A stretch of DNA of 64,000 nucleotides from Ciona intestinalis (GCF_000224145.3 NC_020169.2:63444-127443); one strand, 5' to 3'; counted from the first letter of the stretch, positions 24,001 through 36,400 are shown. The notes: generated from the letters alone by a model not told the origin. Numbers and translations: made by a program.

Positions 24001-26027
24001 ATTCTTACATTTATAATCCATGATGAACGAGCGTAAAACTTTTCATTTGTTTCTACCGATTTACATACGTCGTTTAAATAAATGTAAAGGTTCCATGTGA
24101 CAGGATTTGTGTTCAATGTAATAAAGCGGGTGTTGGGAAAATGCATATTTTTAATGTTTGCACGAACGTTTCGTCATTTTAGCTATTCGCGGGTGTTCTC
24201 GCAGGGTAACCGATGCGGTTAAAATAGAGCGCACATTATACCGTCAATAATTACTGAACTAAGAAACCAAAAGGTATATTGTTGGCCGGACGTAGGGATG
24301 CACATTACAGAATAATTAGGTATTCTAGGATATCCTAGAATACTTTAATTCGAATCTAGAATTCCGAATCTAGAATTCCGAATCTAGAATTTTGAATCTT
24401 TTTATATTTATAAGAAAAAAAATTTTTACCCACAAAAGTCAGTTTATTGACCCTTTCATAACAGCCTTGTTGGATCTTGAGTTGTAAAATGATCAAAAAT
24501 TGTACTATTGAGTAGTTTTTGCGTCATGAAACGTATAGCAGGCTATGAAAAGACGTTACGAAACGTTTACTCTCGAAAGTCCCACAAACACAAAAATATT
24601 TTTTTTCAAAGTTAATAAGTTTCAAAAATTGTTAATATAGTATATAAGATGACGTGTAATGACGTCATTAAACAGAATACCGAATCCCGTAATTAGATTC
24701 GGATACAAAAGGATTCGAATCTCACGGATTCGAAATTCTGTAATGTGCATCCCTAGCCGGACGTAAGAAAGTTAATTTTAATATAAATATAATTTTTTTC
24801 TGTTACGGACGCTTTTCGACGATCCGGACGATGACGTTATCACTGATAAGGGTTTTTTTCTAAAACCCTGCTTGAAAAACATACTACAATAAATATTTAT
24901 CTGTAATAAAATTATTTATCTTAAACTATTGATAACACGTCCGCACACACGCGCGAGGCACGTGCACCCACACGCGAAGGTCGAATGTTTTCTCTTTGTT
25001 TACAACCCGTTTTCCGCAGCCGTTTTAAAATGTTTTGTCACCACAAAAAATATGAATTTCATTAAAAAAATCAATGCCTATGACTAGAGGTTGGCCTAAA
25101 TTTACATTTCACCGATAATCGTTATCGGTCAAAATGCGCAGATAATACACTGATATATAAAATAGTTGGTGCGAAGCGCATGCGTTCTACTTGACCTTTA
25201 CGTATGTCATAGTTTAGCTGTGCGTCGTAGTTTAACGTCCACGTGCATCGTAGCATAGCATTTATGTGTGTCATAGTAAACGTTTAGTATTCACGTTGGT
25301 CCTTCCTCCAAAATTGTTCAACAAAAGCAACACTAAATTTTAGTTGCTCCTCTTCCTTCAATATTAATATTTTTCGCTCTCGCGTTTATACCAATCGCAT
25401 ACGGAAATTCCCGTATTCCAATTGAAATTGGTTACCCTCGGTTAACACAACTATGAAGCCCTGCTGCGCATGACGGATTATTGTTAATTAACATCAGCTG
25501 TTCCATTTGAATTACTGATCGTAACTACGATATTTTAAGTGCGCATGTCCTCCAGCCTAACTCGCGCGCAGTAGAGATTTTAAGCGCGCGAGTTAGCACT
25601 TCTATTGTTTATTTTATTGGGGGTGGTTGCGCACCCACTGGCACCCCCAGTGTCCGCCGTTGATCCCAATTAAATTGTCTTTGTGTGTTTGCCCTACTTC
25701 CACGCAATTGCAAAACTCTACGCCAATGTTAATAATACAACATAACAACCTGTCTGCCAACAGAAGCACTTAATCCATTGTACAATGCAGTTAATCCTTG
25801 TGATCTAATGATGTTAACCGCCATCTGTGTTCCTCCAATTCTGGTTCCTTGATGAGTTTGTAGATGCACCTGGACAAATATAACAGGGATTACTATTCAC
25901 TATTTAGGTTTTTAAAACAAGTTTTTACCTTTAACAAGTCTAAAGGATGGGTACAGCATGCTGCAGCTGCTGATGCAAGTCCACCATGATACCACTTAGA
26001 AATGCGTTTCGTATTATCTAACTGCAT
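15078..26027 (-). CDS. SLC25A10: Mitochondrial dicarboxylate carrier (9 exons)
   Basis: This inner-membrane antiporter exchanges malate, succinate and similar dicarboxylates for phosphate or sulfur oxyanions. Exons (5' to 3' on the minus strand) are 26027-25929, 25869-25750, 19105-18994, 17732-17642, 16190-16076, 16008-15916, 15720-15640, 15423-15367 and 15176-15078. All phases join, giving 288 residues (human 287). The three carrier repeats are visible from PLDLLK (residues 28-33), TPCDMINVRMQND and QPVDVMKTRLMNAK. KWYHGGLASAAAACCTHP and the C-terminal FVPAFIRLGPQTILIWVF identify A10 rather than other SLC25 members. The start codon is preceded nine bases upstream by TTTTCGCAG. Intron 2 (6.6 kb) carries most of the local transposons and an unrelated gene fragment. 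The gene is tail-to-tail with ACAD8, 558 bp apart. Confidence 0.95.
16400..17440. mobile_element. ~1-kb element, inverted partner of 30775-32205
   Basis: Blocks here match the reverse complement of 30775-32205 in order: the GGCGAGCGG...CTCCTGCCA end, the region around 16540-16640 with TTCTGATTGATCAATCAGAA, and the terminal AATTGCAAAACTCTACGCC near 17420-17440. The ends share a GGCGTAGAG-type inverted repeat. It lies in SLC25A10 intron 4 and part of it recurs near 22640-22790. No coding capacity was seen. Confidence 0.6.
17864..17967. mobile_element. Short ~104-bp hAT-like MITE (TAGAGGTCGG ends)
   Basis: It begins TAGAGGTCGG and ends CGGTCGGTCTCTA, inverted ends around an A/T-rich core with ACCGATAACTGGCATCGGT. 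A second copy of the left part occurs at about 25085-25165. No target duplication could be matched. Confidence 0.55.
18480..18830. repeat. Dispersed repeat, direct copy of about 25320-25680
   Basis: Both copies read TATACCAATCGCATA, then AAGCCCTGCTGCGCATGACGG, then GATCGTAACTACGATATTTT, and end in CAGTGTCCGCC in the same order and orientation. Both lie within introns of SLC25A10. Non-coding. Confidence 0.7.
19279..19946. mobile_element. 668-bp element with CAGCCC termini
   Basis: It begins CAGCCCAGGAGACTCG and ends AGTCTCCAGGGCTG, near-perfect inverted repeats, with further inverted TGCCGACG sequence just inside. The six bases TTTTAG flank it on both sides (19273-19278 and 19947-19952), a probable target duplication. 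A broken inverted copy occupies 6108-7234 and a solo end begins at 33064. The superfamily is not decided by these ends. Confidence 0.65.
21105..21215 (-). repeat. SINE-like fragment
   Basis: It contains TTTGGACAACCCATTAGTGA, then TTAAGTGTCTTG, then ATGGTAGCAGTGGCGGGCCTT. The same ordered blocks recur at about 13288-13385, 18835-18925, 38880-39046, 58385-58500, 61085-61190 and 62812-62890. The longest copy (38770-39050) ends in a B-box-like sequence. Confidence 0.5.
21418..21967. mobile_element. 5' part of a hAT-like element (TAGAGCACGACC end)
   Basis: It starts TAGAGCACGACCGATTATCGG with several CCGATATCGG palindromes and continues with sequence shared with 8120-8565. The shared sequence stops abruptly at AAAATATCG near 21968, where a coding-like fragment begins. 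The matching 3' terminus is missing at that point, but a similar end occurs at 22545-22627. Confidence 0.6.
21968..22515 (+). pseudogene. Two-exon coiled-coil gene fragment inside SLC25A10 intron 2
   Basis: An open stretch at 21968-22081 reads RVLDDTTRQYENQLASVKAD and on to NEEVYNKS, followed by GT. After an intron, CTTCAG leads into 22445-22515, LNELETDLNRGKNLYQ to LEYR, ending with the donor GTATTAG. Phase 0 joins the exons without a stop. The 61 residues are charged, with heptad-like spacing typical of a coiled coil. I do not recognise the parent gene. No start codon, upstream acceptor or downstream exon is visible, and both sides abut transposon ends, so this is most likely a captured or duplicated gene piece that keeps its intron. 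It could instead be part of a nested gene on the opposite strand to SLC25A10. Confidence 0.5.
22545..22627. mobile_element. hAT-like 3' terminal sequence next to the gene fragment
   Basis: Sequence with ATATCGGTATCGGTG and ending GCTCGGTCTCTA resembles the inverted 5' end at 21418 (TAGAGCACGACCGATTATCGG). With the 5' part it brackets the coiled-coil fragment. The flanks (CTTATAAT left, GATTTGTT right) do not match, so a single intact insertion is not proven. Confidence 0.45.
24293..24755. mobile_element. hAT MITE, 463 bp, perfect 8-bp target duplication
   Basis: The left end TAGGGATGCACATTACAGAA and the right end TTCTGTAATGTGCATCCCTA are perfect 20-bp inverted repeats. Both sides carry GCCGGACG (24285-24292 and 24756-24763). 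TAGGG-type termini with an 8-bp duplication are diagnostic of hAT. Near the left end an AATCTAGAATTCCG unit is tandemly repeated. Solo ends of the family occur at about 20800-20874 and from 30467. No coding frame was seen. Confidence 0.9.
25320..25680. repeat. Dispersed repeat, direct copy of 18480-18830
   Basis: It carries the same ordered blocks as the copy at 18480-18830. This copy lies in SLC25A10 intron 2, less than 100 bp downstream of exon 2 in the direction of transcription. Non-coding. Confidence 0.7.
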
Positions 26028-26042
26028 TGCCCTGCGAAAATA
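26028..26042 (-). promoter_or_regulatory. Splice acceptor just upstream of the SLC25A10 start
   Basis: Read on the minus strand, AATATTTTCGCAG is followed by GGCAATG, where ATG is the start codon. A strong acceptor this close to the start means that either a 5' UTR intron or spliced-leader trans-splicing defines the mRNA 5' end. Confidence 0.5.
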
Positions 26043-26366
26043 TTCACTTTTGTTAATATGATCTATACAGATTATGGTATATTTGACTGACTAACGAGTT
26101 ATGCTAAAAAACAGGACATTTGTGTACAGTACACTTTTATCAAAATAAAAACAATACTGCATTTGTCACGTGTCGTCTGTAACATATCAAAGAACATAGA
26201 AATCAGTTTGTAACATATGGCCACCACAGAAATAAAATAAGAGTAGAAACATATGTTTAGGCAGAGATACATAAACAGAGATACATTGTTTATGTATCTT
26301 TGGTTTAGGTATCTATGGTAGAACCACAGAAATAAAAAAGGGTAGAACGCACAACTGCCCAAAACC

Positions 26367-27308
26367 CACAGAAATAAAAAAGAATAGAACGCACATCTCC
26401 AATGCAGAGTCGTATAAACACCGAGTAGTCCAACTGCCGTCTATGTGTGTCCAAAATAGAGCAAAAGTGGTGACTTTGACAAAGGGTTTAAACGAACTTG
26501 TTAAGTTTTGTTTGTGTTTTCCTATTGTGGGAAGGTGTAAAACAGCTTCTATTTACCTTACCAAACATTTTTTAGAAAAAATGTATAAATTTAGCCGCAT
26601 TAAATGACTAAAATGTCGCAAATCAACCGCTTCTAATTCTAATTTTTGACTTTTTTTGACACAGAAAACAAATAACACATGTTTTTTACATTTTTCAACC
26701 TTTAAATTTGTTTTTAGGCCCAAGTTTTTCTGTAATTTACCGAAAAACATACATTTTCCCTATACCTACTGTGTTATTTTGGACCCAAATTGCCGTTCAA
26801 TTTGTGTTTTACGTAACGGGTTGGACTACTCGGTATTTCTATGGCTCTGCTCCAATGTTGGCAAAGGAGAGAGCACGATACACTCTCTCTCTTTTGCGGG
26901 TCGTTCCCGTTTACTATTGTAGTCAATGGATTCAAGGGCGTTTTAAGTAGCTTTTCTTCAGTTTTTGACTTGATTTAAAGTTATAGGGTAAAACAACTGT
27001 TTTCTAATACACAAATATTTCTAACAAACCGTTTGCTTGAAGGTTTTTAATTAAAATTATTAAATAATTAAATTTTCTAAAAAGTGGTAAACTGTAAACG
27101 TTAACCTACCAAATAACTAAGCTGGCCTAATAAACTTAAATAGTTAGTGTAGTTTTTTAAATAAACAGCTAAAACCTCCTAAAACTACCATGCGCTTATC
27201 TTTTACAATGGATACCAAGCGAAATAGGGACAGAGTTGGCGGTCACGTGAATAGAAAAAAGAATATATCACGGTTTTGGAAAGTTGCTCGTTCTACTCTT
27301 TTTTTATT
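26367..27308. mobile_element. Second copy of the CACAGAAATAAAAA element in the SLC25A10-SNRK spacer
   Basis: The left end CACAGAAATAAAAAAGAA (26367 on) and the right end near CGTTCTACTCTTTTTTTATT match the element at 3206-3686. The internal part from about 26850 is very close to 3238-3686, including the CTCTCTCTCT and TTACTATTGTAGTCA blocks. About 450 bp (26403-26850) is extra. It fills most of the spacer between two divergent genes. Confidence 0.6.
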
Positions 27309-27477
27309 GTTAAGATGTCTATGGTGGCAGTTATGATTATACGTTCTCCTTGTTTCTTTTTTTTGTTCACTTCTCTCTCAAGTTATTATACCAGTATTCT
27401 ATGATTATACTTACTACTTGCTTGGTCCAATGCTATAAGGAGTTAAGTGTAGCCGCAAGTTAAAAAATATCAATAAA

Positions 27478-30400
27478 ATGTGGCAGTCAAGTGAACACAA
27501 TAACATATCAAAGTTGTACGAGTTAAAGAAAACGTTAGGCAGAGGCCACTTCGCCGTTGTCAAACTTGCCCATCATCTTTTCTCCGGTGAGAAAGTTGCC
27601 GTAAAAGTAATCGATAAAACTAAAATGGACAAGGTTTCGGCTGACCACCTGTACCACGAAGTTGCATGCATGAAACTTGTACAACATCCAAATGTGGTAA
27701 GAACCAAATTTCAGTTTTTTCCTAAATATTTTAATTAAAAGATACAGTAGGTTGGGGAAGACACTAGACAGGACATCTCAAGTACAAAATATATAAATAC
27801 CCTAATCGTGTTTTAAACAATTAACAACGGTTTTATAATTCTTGAAATGTTTTTGTTTATTATAAAATCGAAAAAAAATAGAATGAAACCAATCTGCACA
27901 GTATGGCGGGTGCACGAGCAATTCTGTTTACAAAATTTTGGTGATGCATGTCATAATTTGTTTCACGCACACCAATTACTTAAATGAAGAAAAAAATTCG
28001 TAATAAATTAGGTAAGATTTCGTAGTGTTGCTTAGAAATGTGAATGCTTTCCACCTAGATTTTTAATGAAAGCACGCGCGCAGGCACGCAAAAAATAGTC
28101 GTCTTGCACACACAAGATCTCATCAGGAACTGCCATAATCTGCAAACTGGAAATGAAAGGTGTCTCATATTTCTCTACCATACTTAATGCTGTTAGAATT
28201 CAAAACTTGGTTATTTTAGTGGGTTAGGTAACCCACTAAAATAATACTGTTAGTTTTATGATACTGATTCAGTAATATTTCATTTTAATAAGATTTATGA
28301 AACAGTATGTAACTGTGGCAACGGTGTCTCTCCTGACCCAGGAAATTCAAATCTGCAAACTTTTATTAATTTAAACCTTACAAAATATTAGTTTCAAGAG
28401 GAATGTTAGGATGTTGGTTAAGGCGTAGTCAGCGATTCTAGGTATGTGGCACATACCTCAAGAGTATGTACAGAGTATTTGACATACCCCGTTTCAAACT
28501 CATAAGTCGTCCACTAGTCTGATGCCAATTGCGGAAGTAGGAGAGGGTTACATTGGTTAAAATTCTTACAAAGTAAATATTTTTTACTTGGCCTCAAATG
28601 CATAGGCGTAAAGTTTTACTAAACGTTAGGGTTGCAAAAACCAGAAAAAAAAAGGAAGTCTTTGCAACCCTTTGTTTTCGGTTTGCAACCGTTTAAATAT
28701 GTGCTTTTTAAACGCTCATACAAACGTAAACGTATTCAGAAATACTTAGGGATGAGACAAATTAAAATTACGCGGGTTCGGCGAGTCCGTGTAATGAGAA
28801 ACGGTCGAATCCGATTGCCCGGCCAGTGACGTCACAGTTGCTATGTCGCATGCGCCTTTCGTCAAGCCCACACGAGTGTGTGGTTATCTTACAAACGAAG
28901 ACCCGTCCATCGGAAATAGTAGGTTTCCGGAACGAAATATCGCGGAAATAAACTGCCTAAATCGTTTCCAACACTGCTTTATATTTATATACAATGTTTT
29001 CCTCAGCCAAGCAGCATATTTATTACGAATTAGTAGGGATTTACACGTAGATTCATTGCATCATAATAGCGGTTGTTTGAACCTGGCAATTGATTACGAC
29101 ATAATAGCAATTCACACGTTGATTATTGACTTCATAACAGCGATTCACACATGAATTATTTAGCAAACATGATAGTAGGCATGTACATGTGGATTCATTG
29201 CATCATAATAACGATTGTTTGACCTGGGAATTAATTACGACATAATACCAATTCACACGTTGATAATTTGAGTCATAATATGGATTGACATTTCATTGGG
29301 CATGTAGGACGTTTTAAACAGGCTTACTTTGGTTGCACATAAAGCAGTTTTACTTTTGTGACTTAGTTCAAACCTGCTACGAGACTTAGTTGACTTTAAA
29401 ATTGTGAATGGAATTGTTTGGACTTTGTTTTTACCGATGGAATTTGGGACTGTGCAGCATGAGTCGCATGAAAGACTTACATAGGCTTCCCGAATAGAAT
29501 ACTTACCCACAAAGAATAGGGAATACAGAATAGAAATTAATGTGGCAAATTTTCCCCAAAAATCTGTTTGTGCCGTACATATGCAGTGCACAGTTTCCCT
29601 TCGCATACGCCAGAAGAAGCTGGGTATTGGGAGTTGTTAGCTTTGATGTTGTGATCTTAAGTTGACATAACTTTGTACTATTAATTACTAATGCTCCTCT
29701 CCGGTATGGCTGGTGCAAGCCTAATTTTTAGAGCAACCTTGCCTTTTAGTTATGCACACCACAATTTGTTTCATGGAAAGCATTTTTTTCAAAAATAAAA
29801 GTCATCAGTACTCCCATTTTATCAATTTTACACACCCAAAAACTATTGGTTTTACACACAGAGATCCCATGAGGAACTACCAATAAATAGTATTTGTTGT
29901 ATTTTTTAAGGTTCGTTTGTATCAAGTGATTGAGACAAGCAGCAAGTTATATCTTATACTTGAACTTGGTGATGGAGGTGATATGTTCGATTACATAATG
30001 CGACATGAACGTGGGTTACATGAAGATCAAGCAAAAGAATATTTTGCTCAGGTTTATTACTTAGTATTTAACTAAGATTTATGTCTGCACTACCTGAATT
30101 AAAACTGCACCACCTGAAGGGCAGCAGAAGTTGCCACCTGCCATGTATATTATCCAATGACATGCAATGAGTATAGGGCATACTCAAGTTATTTAATATT
30201 TAATACCAACACACAAAATTCTCACTTTAGGGAGCTTTGCTTTGATAAAACTAATTAGCACCAAGGAATTTTTGATCAGTTTGTTTTGTTCATTCTTAAC
30301 AACCTCATATATAATAAATATAAAGATTTATGTTAATGTATTGAAAACAAGGTATACCTGTTTATTATTTCTATGCGGTTTATTGTAAATACCATAGTAG

Positions 30401-33400
30401 TCTTGATGTCAAAGTAGTTGTAAAAGGCATCTAATGTGAGAAAAGGAGGTTGAAATGTGTCATATATAGGGATGCACATTACAGAACTTCGGATCCGTGA
30501 GATTGGAATCCTTTTATATTCGAATCTAATTAACGGATTTGGTATTCTGTTTAATGACGTCATCATATGTCATCTTTTGAAGTATATATATATATATATT
30601 AAGTTAGACAGGTAATAATTTTTAAAAAAATATTCTCGTATTTGTGGAGAGAAAAATATTCTCGTATAACTTTGAGAAATCGCAACGCACCATCGTTCTG
30701 TGAAATATGGAGCTTTTCTCGCAGAAAAAAGGGGGATTCTCTGACACTTACGGTATTTGATTGCGCAATAATAGGGATCATTGGCGTAGAGTTTTGCAAT
30801 TGCGTAGGAGTGCGGCAAACACGCAAAGACAATTTAATTGGGATGTATCTTAACGCAATAGTTAGACCTTCTATGTGACAGGAACACTTATCGCAATTTA
30901 ACATCGTTTAACTTGCAAGTGTAATATCGCTTAATATTTTAGTAGTCTGGAATTTATTTACTTCGCCGGCTGCGTAAAAAATCGTATAATGTTAACGTAA
31001 CAAAAGTTACCTATTCGTGCAGTTCTGACGTAACAAACAGCCTTATTTTATCATAACTCCGGTGTTTATACGGACAAGAGACATTCGCAATTGTGACGTA
31101 ACATAAATAGCTATTTCGCAATAATAGGAATTGTGACGAATGCGTATTACGTGAGCAATATAAACCAGTATTTCGACACGTGTATGTTCCGGAATTAATT
31201 GCAAACCAGGCATTCCTTAATCGCCACTAAGTTTCCGGTAATTTCAAAAGAGGAAGTTGGTTGTCGGTAGAAAAAAAAGTGTTGGTTGCTATAAACTGCG
31301 GTCGGTTTCTCGGTGATCGCCGATAAGTTTTTATAGTATTTTAAACTAGCTTTCGTTAATAATTTGTATGCTGACCAAACATAGTTTGAGAAGTATGGTA
31401 CATGAAACTGGGCCGTATTTATATCAGGAGAGCTGTTTTTTACATGAGCAAAAAAAACGTTTTACCCGCAAATGTTTATCTGACAGTTTGTGTGTGTTGC
31501 AAGTTAAAATCTTCGCGGTAATTTGGCTTTGATCGGGAAAAAAACGAAACTAGATTGACATTTTTAAATTATCAAGACCGCGTGAGGAATCGTTGGTCAT
31601 AGCCAAAAAACACTGTCAGTAGGCAACAGAAGTAAATTCGTTAAAATATAAGTAAAAAACTAAAACACCACTGCGAATTTAGTACTTTTAACACGATTTT
31701 AACATTCGTAAAACACATCGGTGTAAGCAAAACACATGCGTCTATACGATTTACGAAACTGCCAGGTAAATTTAAATACGAATCAGTATCTGTCGTATTT
31801 TTGTTTTTTTACATGTCTGACGCGCATTCGCAACTCGCAATCAAGTAAATTAAACATTGCTATTCCAGATACTCCAATATCCCATATATATTATGCGATT
31901 GTCTGGTCTAGCACACGTAATAATGCTAGTTAATCCACGATTCCTTTGTTTCTGATTGGTCAATCAGAGAGGTGTAAAATGGGCGTGATTTGGGGCATAT
32001 TTACAAACAATACGATGTTATGTTATAATAATCATGTTTGCGCAAATATAAGTCAAATTTTAACACATTTCTTTACGAATTAATGTCATCGTCGAAACAT
32101 TTTACGCACGTGCAGTAGCCGTGCATTTAAAAGGAGTAGCGAATTCGTAAATTGGCAGGAGTGCGTCGCACTCCCGCACGCCCATACTCTACGCCAGTGG
32201 GATAGGGATAGTGACTTGTGCAATACCTAACAATACAAACCAATATTTAAACTCCTGTATGTTTGGAGAGTGTAGATCAGCGTATTATAAAATATAAAAT
32301 AACGTCAGTCTTAAAGCACTGTTAAATTTCTGGTAATTCTTACAAAGACAATTCATCGCAGGTAGAAACGTGCAAGTTTTTCCTAATAGAGTATTCCTTG
32401 CTTAAACTAGCGTCTGTTAATAATTTCACTGTTGACCGGACAAAGTTTGTTGCGCGTTGTATAAATGACACTATGCAGTATTTATTATAAAAACTTAGTA
32501 ACAGAACTTTTTATCCCTGAGAAGCGTTACACATGGAAATAGTGGCGGCAATCAAACTTTGATCAGGAAAAGAGGAAACATGATTGACACGTTTTAATTA
32601 AAATAATGCACCACGATAAGGATCGCGGGAGAAATATTGGCTTATATCCAGAAGCCTCTAACATGGTGAAAGCGGCACACTAACCAGGGACTGGATAGAG
32701 AGGCAAAATTTGACGTCAGAACACACGTACCTGGAAAACTGTCAGAAAAAATATAAATGCAAACCAGTATCGGCGGGATTTTTATTTTTTACATGCCTGT
32801 AGGCCAGTGATTCCCAAAGAATTGGTCGCAACCCAAACATGGGTGGCAGCAAGGTGATTCAAATCTATCAATACAAGAGTTTTCTTTTTAAGCATTCAGT
32901 TTGCGTTGTAGTTTAGCCTTATATTTATCATGTTTTTATTAGCCAGGTTGACTGTTTGTTACGAAATGATAAGGATTCACACGTGGATTCATTGCAACAT
33001 AATAACGATTGTTTGACCTGGCAATTAATTACGACATAATAGCAATTCACATGTTGATAATTCAGCCCTGGAGATTCACGTCGGCAATCGGCAGTTGCCG
33101 ACGGTTTTGCCAACGCATTTGACAATATAAACAAATAAAAACATGATAAATATAAGGCTAAAGTACAACGCAAACCGAAATTAAAATCATTTAGAACACG
33201 TGGTTTGACGTGAAAGAAAAGACGTAATGCAGCACTTTGTATTATTTCAATAAACCTTTACGTGCGTCGTATTTAAGCCTTTTTTCAAGACTACATTGAA
33301 AGATCCACACAAACAGTTGAAAAAATCCTAATACGGGTGGGGCTACACCATTTGAACATCACTGCTCACTGGTCTACTTCATACATATTCAAAAAATAGT

Positions 33401-36400
33401 AGCCTATAGAATGCATACTTTAAAAATGTACCCAAGCCTCAAACATCTTTTTTTCGATGTTTGAGGCTTGGGAAACATGGGTCGTGACTCGTGATATGTT
33501 CATAAAACTCTGATTTGGGTCGCACTAAAATAACTTTGGAAACCACTGCTATAGGCTGTGTTATATATACATGTATATAAAGGAGCCACTTAATTGTGCA
33601 ATGGTTAAGTGGAAAACTGCCAAAAACACCTGGTTAGAAAGATTTGTACATTCTGTTCATGAATTATATAACGTTGGTAACAATATCCGCATAATTATTT
33701 AATCCTAATTAAATTAGTAAATATGTACATTAGCTAATAATTACTGCTACTATAATGCTTATTGCTTATGGTCAAGTTACACACTTTTCTTGGTCAATTC
33801 TGCAGAGAGATGTATTAGGGGTGGGACTGTTTTTTTTTAGATTTTGGCCCCATTTAGGTCGAGCTTTTTATAGTAATTGAGTAACATATAAGGACATAAT
33901 AACGTGACTGCAACAAATATATTTCCTACAGAGTATTGTTGTTATCTTATAGGTTTATGTTATGCATGACATGGGAGTACCAGTTTGAATATTATTATTA
34001 ATCCTATTAGACTATAATGTTCTATTTCTGCTTTGATTTCAGATTGTCAGTGCCATTGCTTACTGCCATAAGTTGCATGTTGTACACAGAGACTTAAAGC
34101 CAGAAAATGTTGTATTTTTTGAAAGTCAAGGTTTAGTAAAGCTTACTGACTTTGGTTTTAGTAATCAATATCAACCTGGTGAAAAACTATCCACATCGTG
34201 TGGTTCGCTTGCTTATTCTGCTCCAGAAATATTACTTGGTGAAGAATATGATGCGCCTGCAGTTGATGTTTGGAGTTTGGGTAAGCTAACGTACTTTTGC
34301 GCCAGCCAGCCAGTACTGTTGTACAGTGGTTAAGGTGCTTGCATTGTAATTATAGCTGTATAGGATATTTTGATGTTTGATGGTAGTAACACAGCTTTGT
34401 GTCATTGACGAACTAATGATAGTTGCTCTAATTCGGTCATTACTTATGAGCTGTCCAAATTTTTCACATTTTCGTCATTATGATGTTCATTATTTGATTA
34501 TTATATATGGTATAAAAGCTTTTACTAATTAACAATGATTAGGTAAAACAAAAATTGAACATGTTAGGTAAAATTTAAAGTTTGAATTCCTAAAACTTTG
34601 ATGTTTATGTGTTTCGTGACCTTTACTAATTTTCCATATTTTTTTTACTTAAGAAACAACATTCTTAACTTGTAATGTTGCTACTTACATTGATAATAGA
34701 TAGCCCTACAAAATAATATTATCTGTTATTAATTTGTAGGTGTCATATTGTACATGTTGGTTTGTGGAATTGCTCCTTTTAATGAAGCAAATGACAGTGA
34801 GACATTAACCAATATCATGGATTGCCGATACACAGTTCTTGAACATGTAAGCCCACAATGTCAAGACCTCATAAAAAAAATGATAATAAGGTGGGAAATT
34901 AAAATCTATATAGACAATATATATTGATATTTTAAATATTTGCTTTTTTTTTAGTGACCAAAAATAAAACAATAACAAATTGTTTTGTGAAGCAACTATT
35001 TTAAATTACCTAAAGTTATAGGTGATATGATAAAAGCAATATGTTGTTAAAAATCACAACCACCTGAATAGAATTAGGCACAAAAAATGCCAGAAGAGCT
35101 TTTTTTAATTTCTTTTTTTGTTTGGTTATTATTTCTTTACGTTTTAGAGATCCTGTGAAACGAATTCATTTAAATGAAATTATTTGCCATCCATGGTTGC
35201 AAGGAGCTAAGTCATTACGAAGAGCTCGTAGAAACTCAACACCAATTCTTGAAAGAAATCTCATACCAGACCACCTACACAAAGAGATTCTGCAAAAAAT
35301 GATTTCTGGTAAGTCTTATTTTTCTGCAGTAATCCCCCCCTTTTCTGGGCTAATGGAGCAAATATTTCCACACGTCTTGTCAGAATGTCCGGTAACGAAA
35401 AATGTAACGAATGAAGCAAAGATATTGGGCAGATCAACCATATATACTACATTAAAAAGCATAGTCAGTTTTACCTAAAGTCTGATTGTTTTATTTTAAA
35501 AATCAAAAAGTCACTTATATTATCTGTAGGTCAATTAGCCGATGAACATGAAATATTAAAGTCACTTGAAGAAGATCGTTACGACCATATTACTTCAACT
35601 TACTTTTTACTCGCTGAACAAAATTTAATGCAGCAAGAAGAAAGTAAAAGTAACTCAAAGAAAAATCAAACACTTCTTGATGTTGACATTTCTACTATTA
35701 CTGCTACAACCAACATTCCAATACAAACATATAATCCTGATCTGTCAAATACAACTTCCAAATTGTCAGTTTCACCACCACAAAAGCAGAGCACATTGTT
35801 ATCCTACTCCATGCCCAGTGATGTTGCAAGGTCCAGGACGGCAAGTTCAAGCTCTGAAGACTCGGTTAACTTGTCTTCTCGTGCCGCTGAACGCCGATCT
35901 TCACCTTCTTATATAAGAGAGCATTTAACAATAACTCCGCGACATGGCTTCAGTGTTGTACGTGGAGGTATTGATACTCTTATTGAAGAAGAAGAACGTA
36001 GTCGCTCACAAACTACAACAGATGACGAAGCAGATAATGCTGAAGATATAACAAACATGGTCAATCCGAATGTCCTTGCTTCTCAGTAAGTGTTAATAGT
36101 TATTTTAATTCATATTTGTTATATTACTTTTTATCCTGAAGTTGACGTGGTGAGTTATACAACCTGTGTTAGATTCTGATATATTAAGTATTCAATGTTT
36201 GGGGTTTTCTTTTAGTGGCTTGAATTGGAGGAATTAAGTACCACTGACTGACCACTATATTGCATGTTTATGCTACCTATTAAAATGTTTTCATAATCTA
36301 TATCATAGACTACGTAGCTTAAACCTAAACAGCTTCTGAAATCAATTTGGCAGCTTGATCAATGTAATGCTCACTTTTTAACTAGCCGTGTTTTGTCCCA

